From the NCBI RefSeq assembly GCF_022682495.2, contig NC_071389.1:9105199-9169198 (forward strand): a stretch of 64,000 bases of DNA, in the 5' to 3' direction. Under the pieces are notes generated by a model. That model saw only the letters and a list, made by a program, of their open reading frames with translations, made no database searches and had not been told where the DNA came from. Position 1 is the first letter of the stretch. Every line of letters starts with the position of its first letter. The stretch is from Desmodus rotundus (taxonomy: Eukaryota; Chordata; Mammalia; Chiroptera; Phyllostomidae). Position numbers and translations under genes: made by a program. Positions 32,549 through 44,226 of the stretch are shown one piece after another.

Positions 32549-34269
32549 CACAAGGTGCCTCCCTACCTCTCTACCTCTCGGTCTGGACACCCCAACGCCA
32601 AAGTCCCCGGGAGGGGAAGCCCAGAGCCGGGCAATGCAGCACAAGGAAGCAGGGCGAGCAGGCAGGACTGCGGGCAGAGCTCTGGCCTGGACAGCAGAGG
32701 GTTGTGTGAGGGAGCTCCTCTCCCTGGGGCAGGTCCGAGGGTGGCCCCACGCACTGGGGGTGGCTGGCATTGGCCAGAACCTCATCCAGGGGTCGGGGGC
32801 GGGGCCTGGGTGCCAATCAGTGTCATTAGTAGAAGCAGCTGTGCAGCTGTGACCATTGCTTAAGGAAATGAAACTCGGGAAGGTGACTGGAAGAGAACAT
32901 CCTGCCTAGATGCCAAGGAGTCCCCCGCGATGGGGCCAGCCTTGACCCTGAGCCCAGCCGAGGGCCCCTTCTCCTCCCGCAAGCCTCCGTACACCCAGGC
33001 CTCCACCCCGCCTCACTGCACTCCTCTGCTCTCTGAGGGAGTGGGGCAGGGCCCCCACCGGATGGATGTGTCCCAGCTTACCACGTGCCTCCCTCGGACT
33101 CGCTAGGCTCAGTTTTCTCATCTGCAAAATGGGCTATAAGGTGACTCCTCAGAGGGCCAATGAGACATGTCCCACCAGGCTGTGTGTGACATGGTGTGGC
33201 CTCACATGGGCCCCGAAAGGCAGATACACTCTGCTCATCCCACAGAGGAGGAAAGCCAAGGCTCTGAAAGGTTAGAGGGATTTGCCCACGGACGCCCTAC
33301 CCCTCTAACTCCATGACCCCCCAAGCCTGGCTCTCTCCACGGGGGTGGCTAACAATGTGGAAGGGGTGGGGGTGGAGAGGTAGCGCACGGGGCCCAGCCC
33401 TGGGTCTGCCTCTCCTGGCCTGTCTGTCTCTCCACCCCGTAAGCATCCCTTCCTGACTCCAGCGTTTCTTTTGGGGCTCCCGTGACTCCCTCAGGTCTCA
33501 CGTGAATCTTTCCTTTTTTAGCTACAGCCTGTTTTCTCCCCACGTGCCTCATGCCCAGTCACTGATGTGGAAAAGAGAGGTCACCAACCCCTTCTCTGTG
33601 GGAGTTGCTGGGGGCCCAAGCGAGAACCCGGGCAGAAGGGGAAATCAGATATCAGGTTCCCAGCGAGGGTCCAGGGTCCAGAGTCCTCCGTCCCCAGCTA
33701 TCCCTGCTGGTGCCCTAACCCAGCAGCGGCAGAGCACTGAATGCCGGCAGGAGCCAGGCAGGAGCCCGCCAGCTTCTGGCACACCTGGCCAGGGGAGCAG
33801 GCAGCGAAGCCAAGAGCCAGCTCATTGCTCCGTGTAAACAGCAGCCCAGTGGGAAGTTGGCAGCCGCCTCCTCTGCCCTTTCCCCCGCCCCTTCCCCATG
33901 AGCCTCACCCAGGGAGAGAGGGTGTCCCGACTTGTTGGAGGAGTTTCCATCCCACACCTGTGCCCACTGTGTGGGTGTGTGGGGGTGGCTCCGGGGGCCC
34001 ACAGAGAATCTTTGTCCTCCAGAGCCCCCCTCTTCCCCTGGCTGGTGCTGGGAAGGTGCCAGGGTTCTTGGAATGCGAGGCTCCCATCCCCACCACCCCA
34101 CCCAGATGCCTTTGCCACGCAATCTCAGGGCTCACGCCAGCCAGCCAGAGCCAGGGCAGCCTGGGAGCTGATGGTGCGCTGAAGGGGGCCCTCTTGGCTC
34201 TCGTTCCCACCAGCCGAGAGGAAGAGGTGCAGCTCCAAGGTTCCAGGAGGAAGAAAACAAATTTCCACC

Positions 34270-34530
34270 AAGCACTTAACCTGATGATGCCCCACACTTC
34301 ACAGACATTGTGGGGGAGACGGGTACTGCCACCCCACTTTAGAGATGGGGGACTAAGGCTAGATCAGCAGTTGATTGAGCAACCAGACTCTGCCTTGTTT
34401 GCCCCTGTCTCCTCAATGCCTGCATGCAGCGAGAGCTCCAGCTGCACTTGGGGAGTGCACGAACAAGGTTCAGAGAGGGCAAGTGACCTGGCCAAGGTCA
34501 CACAGCCAGAACGTTACTCAACTGGGAAAT
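34270..34530 (-). mobile_element. MIR relic
   Basis: 'ccaccccactttagagatgggggactaaggc' and 'gttcagagagggcaagtgacctggccaaggtcacacagcc' fit reversed MIR sequence, possibly two overlapping copies. Confidence 0.55.
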
Positions 34531-37224
34531 GACTGCGGCCAGTTTGCATCCTAAAGCCAGGCTGTTTCTGAGACCCACCACCAAAGTGGGGGTATCACAC
34601 GTGCACATGCGAATGTGACCCCACCCACCTGCCACACTCACACACACCTACGCGCACAGCCCTCAGCCGAGAGCCCCCGCCTGCCATACCACTCAGGCCT
34701 ATGGAGTCACCTCCAGCAGGGACGCAAACATCTTTCTGTGTTGGTCTCACACCCTCCTCTGTCACCACCCCATCCTCCACGCCTGAGGAAGGCAGGATGG
34801 TGCCTGCCCTCTTCCACCCCCATAGCCCTGGCACCCTCTCTGCCTCCCCAGGCTCTGGAAATGGCCAGGGAACCACAAGAGGTCAGCACTGGGAGGGCAC
34901 CCTCACGGTGTCCAGACGGTCAGACTTGGGCCAGGGAGTAGGCAGCACCCAGGCCCCAGCAGTGGAGCCAGTACCTGGGCAGAGTCTGGGGCTTGGCTGC
35001 CTGCAGGGCAGTTCCGACATCTGGCACCCCTCCCTTGCTGTGTCACGTAGTTCAGCCCCAGGAGCAGCTGCAAGTGCAGACCAGAGGGGCCACAACCTCC
35101 TCGGGCCTTGCGCAACCGCAGATGTGCCTGGGGACCAGCTGGGGTCTCAGATTTCTATGCAGGGGGGCAGGGGACTCACACCCGCAAACAAGCAGAACTC
35201 CTTGCTTCCCCACTAATAAGGGGCTACAAGGCAGGGATGGTCAGGGAGGCAGGGACCCCTGGGAAGTATAGGTCAGCAGCCCTGGGAGACAGGCACTAAT
35301 TTATCTTAGGTACCAACATTATTCCCACTTTCTGGAGGGGTGAACTGAGTCCTGGGGAGTGCAGGCACGTGCCCAAGGTTCCCAACCCCCAGCCATTTGC
35401 TAGGTATTTGTTGAGTGGAGGAAGGTGCGGGAGACTTGTCCCAGAGCATGCATGGAGTCAGGATTTGAATCCAGGTCTGACACTGGAGCCTCTGGCTTCC
35501 CTGCCTCAGCAGGGCTTCCTCTGCGGCTTGGGACCCACAGATAAGGCATAGTGGACGGGTCCCCTCCTGGGCACCCTGGATGACGTGGCCAGCTTTCCAG
35601 GGCTCCACGCTGCTGCCTTTCAGACCAAGAAAGACAAAAGCAGCCCTCCGAGCTAGGCCAGGGTGTGCTCCTGCGACCCATCAGCCACTTCACAGATCAC
35701 CAACGTGAGTCAAAGGCACGCAGTGACCGTGATGGATCAACAAAGAACACAGAGAGAAGAGTGAACGCGGTCCAAACCTCAAAAACGACCCTGTGCCCCT
35801 CCATGCTGGCTGCAAGTGTGACAGCTGCTTCTTTGCCAATCACAGCTTTGGCTTCAGTTCCTCCTTCTTCCCTTTTAGGTTAAAATTAAGATACACGATC
35901 ACAGAATTACCGCCTTTATGCTGGCATCTAAGCTGGGGTGGAGCTCTGCTCCCTGAGCCTTCCCCAAAGCACCCCACGCAGGCAGCTTGGACCCTGTCCT
36001 AATTCCTTCCTGCTGGCCACTCACTGAGATGACCTGCGCTTGCCTGAGGCGTGTCTCCCCTCCGTGCACCCACGAACCCGCTTTGTTCAGGTGCGTGTCT
36101 GGTGGTCTTGGCTGGAAGGCGTTGACGAGGTCTTAGGACGACCGAACAAGACGTGCTTTGTTCAGCCCATTTTGCTGATGCCCCTGGAGCCTCGGGCCAG
36201 GAAAGTGTCAGCGTCCAATGAAGCGTGACAGGGTGGGAGAGGAGCCTTCTTCTCCCTCAGTTCCCAGGAGGCCAAATTTCAGGCTCTTGGGCTGGAGAAT
36301 GGTTACCTCCTCGGTTAACTCCTGCAGCACCTGCTGGCTCCGTCCCCCACAGCCCAAACGTAAGCCTGGAACCCCCACTGCCACCCCAGCAGGCCATCAT
36401 GGGGCATCTGCGTGGAGGGGACTCAAGAAGGAATAAGCTCTGGGACAGGGCTCAGGAGACCTAGGTTCAAGCCTTGCCTCTCTCATTGGCCATGTGACCC
36501 GAGCCTTGGTTTATCCATCGGTTCAATGGTGCAGGTGGGACTGAGTGTGATAAATGATCAAAGGAACCCCTCCGCGGTCAGAGTGCCTTACCCAACGCCC
36601 TTCTGGAAACCCTTCCGTGGTCAGAACAAAGATCTAGTCCTCCCCCGTCAACTCCTGGTTTCCTGCGGATTAACCAATCTTCCCCTTTCAGGCTTGATGT
36701 TGGGGTGGCCTGGGGATCAGGTGAGGGGCCGGAAGTCCTACATGTCCCCCGTCACTAGAATCCTGGATGGATAGAGAGCATATTACTTAGGACTGTTCCT
36801 GAGGGTTCGGGACTCGGTGCCTATGCACCCCATCCCGCCCCGTTCCCAGGCCAGGGACCACATCCAAGCCAAGCAGGATGGTGAGGACAGCACCTCAGGA
36901 AGGGCCTCGGGGCCTGGCCAGTGGACACTCCGGCAGGGGCAGTTAGAAAAGGCAGTCTCTGTGGCTTTATTCAGCTCTACATCCTGCTTCTCCTGAGACA
37001 AGGGGATGTGGCCAGTCTCCATTCTGCCCCAGGCAGGAGGAGAGGAAGGAGGTAAATCTGAGGGATCAAGGCAGCCAAGGATGCTGACCTTGACTGAAAG
37101 GCATTGTTTAGCCCAGAAGGTCAAGGGAGTTTACTTTCCCTCAAGCACAGGGTCCTCCTGTCCCATAAAGTCAAACAGGGGTGCTGGACCCACCTCCCAG
37201 TCTCACCCCTTGGTCCCCTCCTCC

Positions 37225-37590
37225 CTTGGACTCCATCCTGATTCACCAGCTCCACTCTGTGCCTTCACAGATGATTTTCACACTGCCTGGTGTGCCCTTC
37301 CCTCCCCCAGCCCTGTGCACCAGGTCCCTGGTATACATCCTTCAGGCCTCAGCTTAAATATGAGCTCCTCTTGGAAGCCTCCCCTCGTTGGATCTTCTTG
37401 CAATGCAGCCCGTGGCTCCGTCTGCTCCCCCCACAAACCTCGATCCCACTGGGTTACAACCAACTGTCTATGGCCCTCTTTGAGGGTAAGGGGCAGCCTC
37501 TGTATTGTGCACAGGTGATCCCCAGTGTCCAGGATAGACCTGGCATACTGAGGTGTCACATAAATGTTTGGTGGTAAATAAATGCAGTGA
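37225..37590 (+). mobile_element. L2 3' end relic
   Basis: 'gtgccttcacagatgattttcacactgcctggtgtgcccttccct...catccttcaggcctcagcttaaat...tcttggaagcctcccctc' follows the L2 3'-end pattern. Confidence 0.55.
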
Positions 37591-37868
37591 TGGAGTAGGG
37601 ACTAGGGCTGAGAGCGAGGGTCCTTGAGTTGGGAGAACTTCTGCTGGCAAAGCTCTGTGTAGGGACTTTGAGATTACAAGTGTCTGAGATGAACAGAGAG
37701 GGGATATATCCCGGCCTGGGCACAGCCTAGGCAAAGGCAAGGAAATGCCGGTGGGAAGTTATGGCTTTGCAGGGGCTTGTCTCCAGTAATGGGGGGACAG
37801 GTCACTGGACTAACCTTCTTGCTGAAAACAGAGTCCCTAGATCCAATTTGAAAAGATCGTCTTTTTAA

Positions 37869-38087
37869 AAACAATTTTTTAAAGATTTTTATTTATTTTT
37901 ATTTTTATAGAGAGGGGAAGGGAAGGAGAAAGAGATGGAGAGAAACATCAATGTGTGGTTGCCTCTCGCACGCCCTCTACTGGGGGCCTGGCCTGCAATC
38001 CAGGCATGTGCCCTGAGTGGGAATCGAACCAGTGACCCTTTGGTTCACAGGCCAGCGCTCAGTCCACTGAGCCACACCAGCCAGAGC
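37869..38087 (-). mobile_element. Ves SINE
   Basis: Minus-orientation copy ending ccacaccagccagagc. Target duplication is aagatcgtctttttaa (37853-37868) and aagatcatcttcttaa (38088-38103). The CTCF-like motif in reverse is acgccctctactgg (37970-37983), 13 of 14 positions. Confidence 0.92.
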
Positions 38088-38629
38088 AAGATCATCTTCT
38101 TAAGGTCATCAAACAATAAGGTGGTGAAGAATTCCCTAGCAAGGATCTAGGAGAAGGCCAAAATCTGGGGGGGAAAGCCCATGTGGAACATCGCACTGGT
38201 CCAAGGGCATTTGCCAATCTGAAAGAAACAGCTTCCAGAAAGGGCCATGGTTTTGATGGCCTCCAGGGGAGCAGGGGAGGAGGGAGCATACAGGGTAAGC
38301 CCAACATTTTGTCCAAGATAGGGAGCCTGACACTTCCCCTCTTTTTAAAGCTGAGACATCCTCAGAACCAGGGTGAACCAGAAGAAAATCAGTCCGTGAG
38401 TATAGGGACCTAGCTAACTCAAGAAACTCAAGCCTTGAACTTGAATTAAAGTGTTTCCGCGTGCTTGTTCGATGCAAACAGAAAACATGTCCGGAGGGAG
38501 GTGTCATTATTTTAGACCTGGTATTCTTTTCACACGTGATTTTCAAATACAATGAGCAAAACACAGTCAAAGAAAACCAGGCTTTGTGAGCAAGAATCAG
38601 CACAAAACAAAAGGCAACAGAAATAACAA

Positions 38630-38745
38630 TTATGTAAATAACATGTCACAATATATGACTATTAAATCGACATGGGTACACCTTAAATTTACTCAATGTT
38701 ATAGGTCAATTGTATTTAAAATTGACAAAAGGAAACAGAAATAGA
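38630..38745 (+). mobile_element. LINE-1 3' end fragment
   Basis: 'gggtacaccttaaatttactcaatgttataggtcaattgtatttaaaattgac' matches the usual end of mammalian L1 3' UTRs. It is a separate copy, just upstream of the larger split L1. Confidence 0.6.
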
Positions 38746-39502
38746 CCACGATGACTTCAGGTATCAGCCCTCAGAAATTACGGCCTTGGAAGCACAGGTT
38801 CCAAGAGCCTCATGGACAAGTGCCTCCTACAGTGCGTACAGAAACGCGAGGACCCAGAGTAGCCATAGCGATCTTGAAAACGAAGAACGAAGTTGGAGGA
38901 CTCACACTTCCTGATTTCAAAACTCCCCACGAAGCTACAGTAATCCAACAGGGCAGTGCTGGCATTGGGATGGACGTAGAGATCAATGGGATCAAATGGG
39001 AAGTCCAGAAATAAGCATATACATTGCGGCCAATTGACTTCTGACAAGGGCGCCAAGAAAATTCAATGGGGAAATAGTCCTTTCAACAAATAATGTGGGG
39101 ACAGCTGGACTTCCAGGTGCAAATGAATGAAATTGGACCTCTCTTTCACACCACTGTACACCACATACACCATTAACTCAAATGGATGAGAGTCCTAAAT
39201 CTAAGGGCTAACACTATAAAACTATTAGAAGAAAACAGGTGTAAGTCTTTGGGACCTTGGGTTAGGCCATGGTTTCTTTGATATGACATCTAAGTACAAG
39301 CAGAGAAAACAATAGATAAATTGGACTTGATCAAAATTCAAAACTTTTGTGCTTTGGAAAACACAGAAAAGTGAAAGGACAAGCCACAGAATAGGGGAAG
39401 CATTTGCAACTCAAACATCTGACAAGGGCCCAGAATCCAGAATCTATAAAGAACTCCTATAGCTCAATAATAAAATGACGACTCGGTTACAAAATACGCA
39501 AG

Positions 39503-39699
39503 GGCCCTGGCTGGTGTGGCTCAGTGGATTGAGCGCTGGCCTGTGAACCAAAGGGTCACCAGTTCGATTCCCAGTCAGGGCACATACCTGGGTTGCAGGC
39601 CAGGCCCCCAGTAGGGAGCGTGCGAGAGGCCACCACACTTTGATGATTCTCTCCCTCCCTTCCCCTCTCTCTAGAAATAAATAAATTAAATCTTTTTAA
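39503..39699 (+). mobile_element. Ves SINE inside LINE-1
   Basis: Starts ggccctggctggtgtggctcag. Target duplication is aaaatacgcaag (39491-39502) and aaaataggcaag (39700-39711), in L1 sequence. CTCF-like core at 39608-39621 reads CCAGTAGGGAGCGT. Confidence 0.94.
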
Positions 39700-40993
39700 A
39701 AAATAGGCAAGAGATTTGAATAGACATTTCTGCAAAGATGGTATGAATGGCCAATACGCACATGAAAAGATGCTCGATGCCGTTAGTCATTAGGAAAATG
39801 TAAATCAAAACCACAGTGAGATACCGCTTCACACCCACCAGGACGGTTACGAGAAAAAGACAGACAGTAGTAACAAGGGCTGGCAAGGGCGTGGAGAACC
39901 TGGAACCCCACAAGTTGCTGTCAGGAACGTAAAATGGAGCGGCCACTCTGAAGAACAGTTTGGCAGTTTCTCAAGGAGCTAAACCTGGCTGCAGCCCCAG
40001 CCCACGCCCGGCTGCAGCCTCGCTGTGAGCGCTGGGCAGCATGGAGGGGGAGCCTTCTGCTCTTGCTGCGCCCTCCTCTGCCTGCCACTTGCCACCAGCA
40101 TCAGGGGTGCCAGGCTGCTCCCTTGGGATCCCTGCCTGACCACCAGGCCTTTCAGCCTGTCCCCCCTCGGCCTGACCCTTTTTGGCAGGACCTCTTAGGG
40201 CCAAATTCCCTCATGCGGTCCTGGAGGACACAAAACTCCAGACAGGTCCAGGAAGAAGTCTGTGTCTCTGGGTTTCATCCTGGCTCAACCCTGACAGAGG
40301 TCCCCACGTTCATATGACACACGTCTGCCCCACCCGGGGGTGTGGAGGGGGAGAAGCAGCCACTCGCTTCTAAAGGAGGCCCCGGTCTTTTGCATTGTCC
40401 CATGGAGATGCCCCTTTGTAGCGGGTATCCTCCATCCAGTGCTCATGGCCTCAGCCTCCTGTGACCTCTGACCCGAGCAGCGTGCTCCCCAGAGAGAAGA
40501 CTTCAAAGACCATGACTTACAACCAGGAGATTTTGTCCATTGGAAAAGGCATCTACTAAAAACTCTCTCCAACCTCATTGGAAGGGACCTTATCAGGTGC
40601 CTAACTGCAAATGGACATTTGCCCCTGTCTGGGACACTTGCTTCTGCCTACAGGGGAAGTCAAAGACTCCCCGAGGACGAGAAGCCGCCAGCCTCAGCGG
40701 TAGATCGCTATCCCAGGACACCGAGGAGGCCTGCATGCCTGCAAATTGATGGTGATCCTACAAATCCATCTGTGTGCCTTTTCTGGTCTACTAGCACCAT
40801 CAGTCATAGTAATAGTCATACTTGTTCTTCGGGGGTCCCTCAAACCTTGTTCTTACATAACCCAATGGCTAACGATTACTGAGGGGGTATGAGATAACTT
40901 TTTGTATTATCGGTAATACTTTTTTATGGCTTCTCTTTTGAAATTTAGAAGGAATGTTATTGCATAAGGAAGGAGGGGTGTGTGTGCATGTTT

Positions 40994-41207
40994 ATAATCC
41001 TCACCTGAGGGTATATTTTTATTGATTTTAAGAGAGAGAAAGAAACATCAATGTGAGAGAGAAACATTGATTGGTTGCCTCCCGTACGCACCCCGACCGG
41101 GATCAAACCCTCAACCTAGGTATGTGCCTTGAGCAGGGATCAAACCCACAGCCATTTGGTTTTTGGGATGATGCTCCAAGCCACTGAGTTATCCAGCCAG
41201 GGTGAGA
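40994..41207 (-). mobile_element. Ves-related SINE, second subfamily
   Basis: Minus-orientation SINE with two B-box-like 'gggatcaaaccc' stretches and a 'cctcacctgaggg' tail. Target duplication is tgtgcatgttt (40983-40993 and 41208-41218). It differs from the common Ves type and matches the copy at 57661. Confidence 0.85.
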
Positions 41208-42251
41208 TGTGCATGTTTTTGAGAGAAGTTAGAAGGAAGCAGTTTGTTCTCATAAGTTGGTTATTTCTGAATGAGTGAAAAGACAAACTGCGAAGGGCAA
41301 GGGAAGTTGGAGGTGGTGGAAGAGGAATCTTGAGAAAGAAATTCTATGTATAAATGCCAGAGCCCAATTATGGAGAGGTGCTTAGCCCCTAACTCAACCA
41401 GGGACACTCTCTTAATTCAGATGGAAGCTGACGTGGCTCTGAAGAAACGGCCCTCAGTAAACAGCTGCTGCCACACTGGAAGTTTACTTATGAAACTCTT
41501 ACCGTGCCCCTGGCCTCTGGAAATTTTCGATGGTCATTATAATTTACACCGTTGTGTTCTGACAACCTCGAGCCCAATGAAACCTTAAAGTTACAGTTCC
41601 TCATTGTACAGCTGGCAGGAGTCAGGCTAATAATGAACGGCACTTGCGTGTTTCCAATGGGAAGTCATTGGGCCATCTTAAAGCAACAACAACTGACATC
41701 CAGCGGGGACCCATCTCCTGGTCAGATTGTGAAAACCAAAGAGGAGTACGGTTGCGCCCTCAAACCGTAGATGCAAAATACAGAAAAGTGAGACAGACCG
41801 CAGGTCATGTGGGCAGTCCCACCCTAGGCCTGCAGCTTCCTCGACAAAGGTCACTCTTTGCCTGGGTGAGCCCGTCCATTATCTTTGTGCATCTGAGATA
41901 ACCTCCCTTTGAACTGCCACTACCGGTAACCCCCTATCTCAGACCCCGCAGGCCATAACCTCTGAACCAGAGCAGAGACCGCGGGACCCTCCCTGTTCCC
42001 TTGTTCCCAGAACACGTCTCTGCGTGCTGCAAATGTCAACTATCCTACTCCCACCAGCGGCAAAGACGTGTGCTTCTCATTTTGCGTTTTTATCCAGTTC
42101 AAAAGATTACCTTGCTTTGCTTCTTCCCGCTCCCTTCATCTCCCACCAGTGGACTTCACGTGGCCTCCTTACTCCCCTCCTCTGATTGTAATGTACAAAA
42201 TAAGCTGCAAACCGCCATTCCCTGGGGCATTTTCTCAGTCCATTTAGAAGT

Positions 42252-42442
42252 CAGGGGTGTCAAACTCATTCTCATTGGGGGCCACATCAGCCTTGTGGTT
42301 GCCTTCAAAGGGCCGAATGTAATTTCAACTCCTTAACAGTTAAGGAGTAGTTACATTTATACAGTCCTAAAATTATTTCGACCCTTTGAAGGCAACCGCG
42401 AGGCTGATGTGGCGCCCAGTGAGAATGAGTTCGACACCCCTG
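42252..42442. mobile_element. Palindromic hAT-like MITE
   Basis: 191 bp with inverted arms of about 75 bp: left 'caggggtgtcaaactcattctcattgggggccacatcagcc', right arm its near-exact reverse. A second small hairpin (ctccttaac/gttaaggag) sits at the centre. It splits an LTR at 'atttag', with atttagaagt on the left and atttaggt on the right, a likely 8-bp target duplication changed by a small indel. Confidence 0.8.
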
Positions 42443-42534
42443 ATTTAGGTTATGCTTCTCAGCAATTGTCATCGGTTTGGTTCAAATAAACTTATAAAAA
42501 TTCTTTAAAAAAATTAACATTGAAAAAACCCCTA

Positions 42535-42675
42535 TAAAGAAGTACTATTATATTCACATTTTACAAATGAAGAAACTGAGGCTAGAGTCCAGGAAGCTAG
42601 TAAGTAACAGACGCAGGATTGAAAGCCAAGCAGTCTACTCCACAACCCATGTTCTTAACCACTGTGTTATAATGT
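42535..42675 (-). mobile_element. MIR-like relic
   Basis: 'cacattttacaaatgaagaaactgaggctagagtcc...aggattgaaagccaagcagtctactcc...ttcttaaccactgtgttataatg' follows the MIR pattern in reverse. Confidence 0.6.
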
Positions 42676-42779
42676 AATTAATAGGTTTATCTAAAATGTA
42701 CATAAAGAATCTTATACCCATAAGCAGAGAATACTCATGTTTTTCAAACACACTCAAAATATTTAGAAATAGATTAACT

Positions 42780-43390
42780 GACAAACTAGTTCATAAAAAA
42801 GCCTCAACAACTTTATTTTTTAATTTTTAAAAGATTTTATTTATATATTTTCAAGAGAAAGAGGAGAGAAACATCATCAATGTGTGAGAGATACATTGAC
42901 CAGTTGCCTCTTGCACGCCCCCATCTGGGGACCTGGCCCACAACCCAGGCATGTGCCCTGACCGGGAATTGAACTGGCGACCTTTCAGTTCACAGGCCGA
43001 CCCTCAATCCACTGAGCCACACCAGCCAGGGCAACAATTTTTTCAATAAGAGAAAAAAACATGTTTGGAAACTAAACACCACACTCTTAAATGACAGATG
43101 GTTAAAGTAGAAATCACAAGAGAAATTACAAAGTATTTAGAATTGAATGACATCTGAGATGCAACTCGAGTGCTCGTGAAAATGAATGTATGAATCAAAA
43201 CTAAAAGCCTTTATATGTCTGTATTGTAAATAATAAAGGCAAAAATAAACATTTAAATTTGGAAGTGGAAAAGGGACAGTAGAACAAAACTCAGAAATAT
43301 TTAGAAGTAGAAGCTAAGAAATATTTAAAATAGGACCAGAAATTAATGTAATAGAAAACAAAAAATTAGAAATGATAAAAAAAACAAAAA
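42780..43390 (+). mobile_element. LINE-1 ORF2 fragment interrupted by a SINE
   Basis: 'tttggaaactaaacaccacactcttaaatgac...gtagaaatcacaagagaaattacaaagtatttagaattgaatgac' is L1 ORF2-derived. A Ves SINE (42815-43031) lies in its 5' part. Many stops are present. Confidence 0.6.
42815..43031 (-). mobile_element. Ves SINE
   Basis: Minus-orientation copy ending ccacaccagccaggg, flanked by caacaactttat and caacaatttttt. The CTCF-like motif is degraded in this copy. Confidence 0.9.
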
Positions 43391-43639
43391 CAAAAAATGC
43401 TGTTTCCTCGACATAGAAAAACTGATCTAAGCAGATCCTGAGCAAACGAGAAGGTACAAGTAAATAATGCGGGAAACGGAAAATGAGTCACCGGTGCGGG
43501 TACACTAGTTAAACTTTCTTCATGCCGTCTTTATCTTAATTGCAATTTCAATGGGAAAATTTTTAGTTTAACCACCAAATATGATGATTAGAGTTTTTGA
43601 AGAGGCTGGTTTTTTAGATTAAAGAAGTTACTATATAGT

Positions 43640-43775
43640 CCTAATTTTCTAAGACTTGTTTGGTTCTTTGCTTGATAATGAATGGATATATAATTATATC
43701 AAAAGCATCTATTGAGATGATCATATGATTTTTCTCCTCTTACCTACTAGTATCATAAGTTGTAAAGATTTTTTT
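43640..43775 (-). mobile_element. LINE-1 fragment, opposite orientation
   Basis: 'aaaagcatctattgagatgatcatatgatttttctcctcttacct' is the familiar reverse strand of L1 ORF2. It ends in a T-run just before the agctaaac junction. Confidence 0.6.
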
Positions 43776-44226
43776 TTTAAAGCTAAACATGGAGTTTTCA
43801 TTTAATCCAGCGATTCCACTCCAAGGAAAGATACCCAAGAGAGTGAACAACATAGGTTCACACAAAAACATACACTTGATTGTTCATAACCGCATTATTC
43901 ATCACAGCCCCAAAGTGGAAATGACTCCACGGTCCATCGACAAATGGGGTACATCCGTCCATACAATGGAATATTATTCGGCCATGAAAAGGAATTAAAT
44001 ACTAATACAGCATGGATGAACCTTGAAAACATTGTGCCAAGTGAAAGAAGCCAGACATAATACTGCATATTCCATTTTACATGAACTGTTCAAAATAAGC
44101 CAATCCACAGTGACAGGAAGTAGATTAGTGGTTGCCAGGGGTGGGGGCGGCGGAGAATGGGGGGGACTAATAGGCCCAGAGTTTCATTTTGGGATGATGA
44201 AAATGATCTGGAATCAGACAGTGTGG

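Larger units (their letters stand above)
21700..37850. other. Intergenic region FAM131C-EPHA2, left part
   Basis: GC-rich, non-coding. Holds MIR relics, one Ves SINE, one truncated L1, a MER1-like element, two local duplications, minisatellites and two CTCF-like motifs. All reading frames are short or shadowed by repeats; I see no exon with both splice sites and family similarity. Confidence 0.65.
40490..42520 (+). mobile_element. Gammaretrovirus-like endogenous retrovirus remnant
   Basis: About 40500-40740 resembles the C-terminal end of a gammaretroviral integrase: a QPGD motif in one frame and an HWKGPY motif in another, so the region is frameshifted and also carries stops. Downstream sequence to about 41.8 kb has no recognisable intact gene. 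About 41.9-42.52 kb looks like a 3' LTR, ending in 'ggtttggttcaaataaacttataa' with AATAAA at 42485-42490. A SINE (40994) and a MITE (42252) have inserted into it. It is a dead relic; no open gene survives. Confidence 0.55.
39985..43780. other. Composite insertion splitting the LINE-1
   Basis: 3.8 kb bounded by the 8-mer agctaaac at 39977-39984 and 43781-43788, where L1 sequence stops and resumes without loss. It contains about 0.5 kb of unassigned GC-rich sequence, a retroviral remnant, two SINEs, a palindromic MITE, a MIR-like relic and further L1 pieces in both orientations. I see no intact gene. Confidence 0.6.

Noticed and set aside
39985..40489. GC-rich 0.5 kb at the start of the composite insert as a gene or 5' LTR
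   Set aside because: No LTR ends, splice sites or recognisable protein similarity were visible, so it stays unassigned.
41346..41901. Possible retroviral envelope gene
   Set aside because: Short overlapping frames in the retroviral remnant show no clear envelope landmark and are broken by stops, so I did not annotate a gene.
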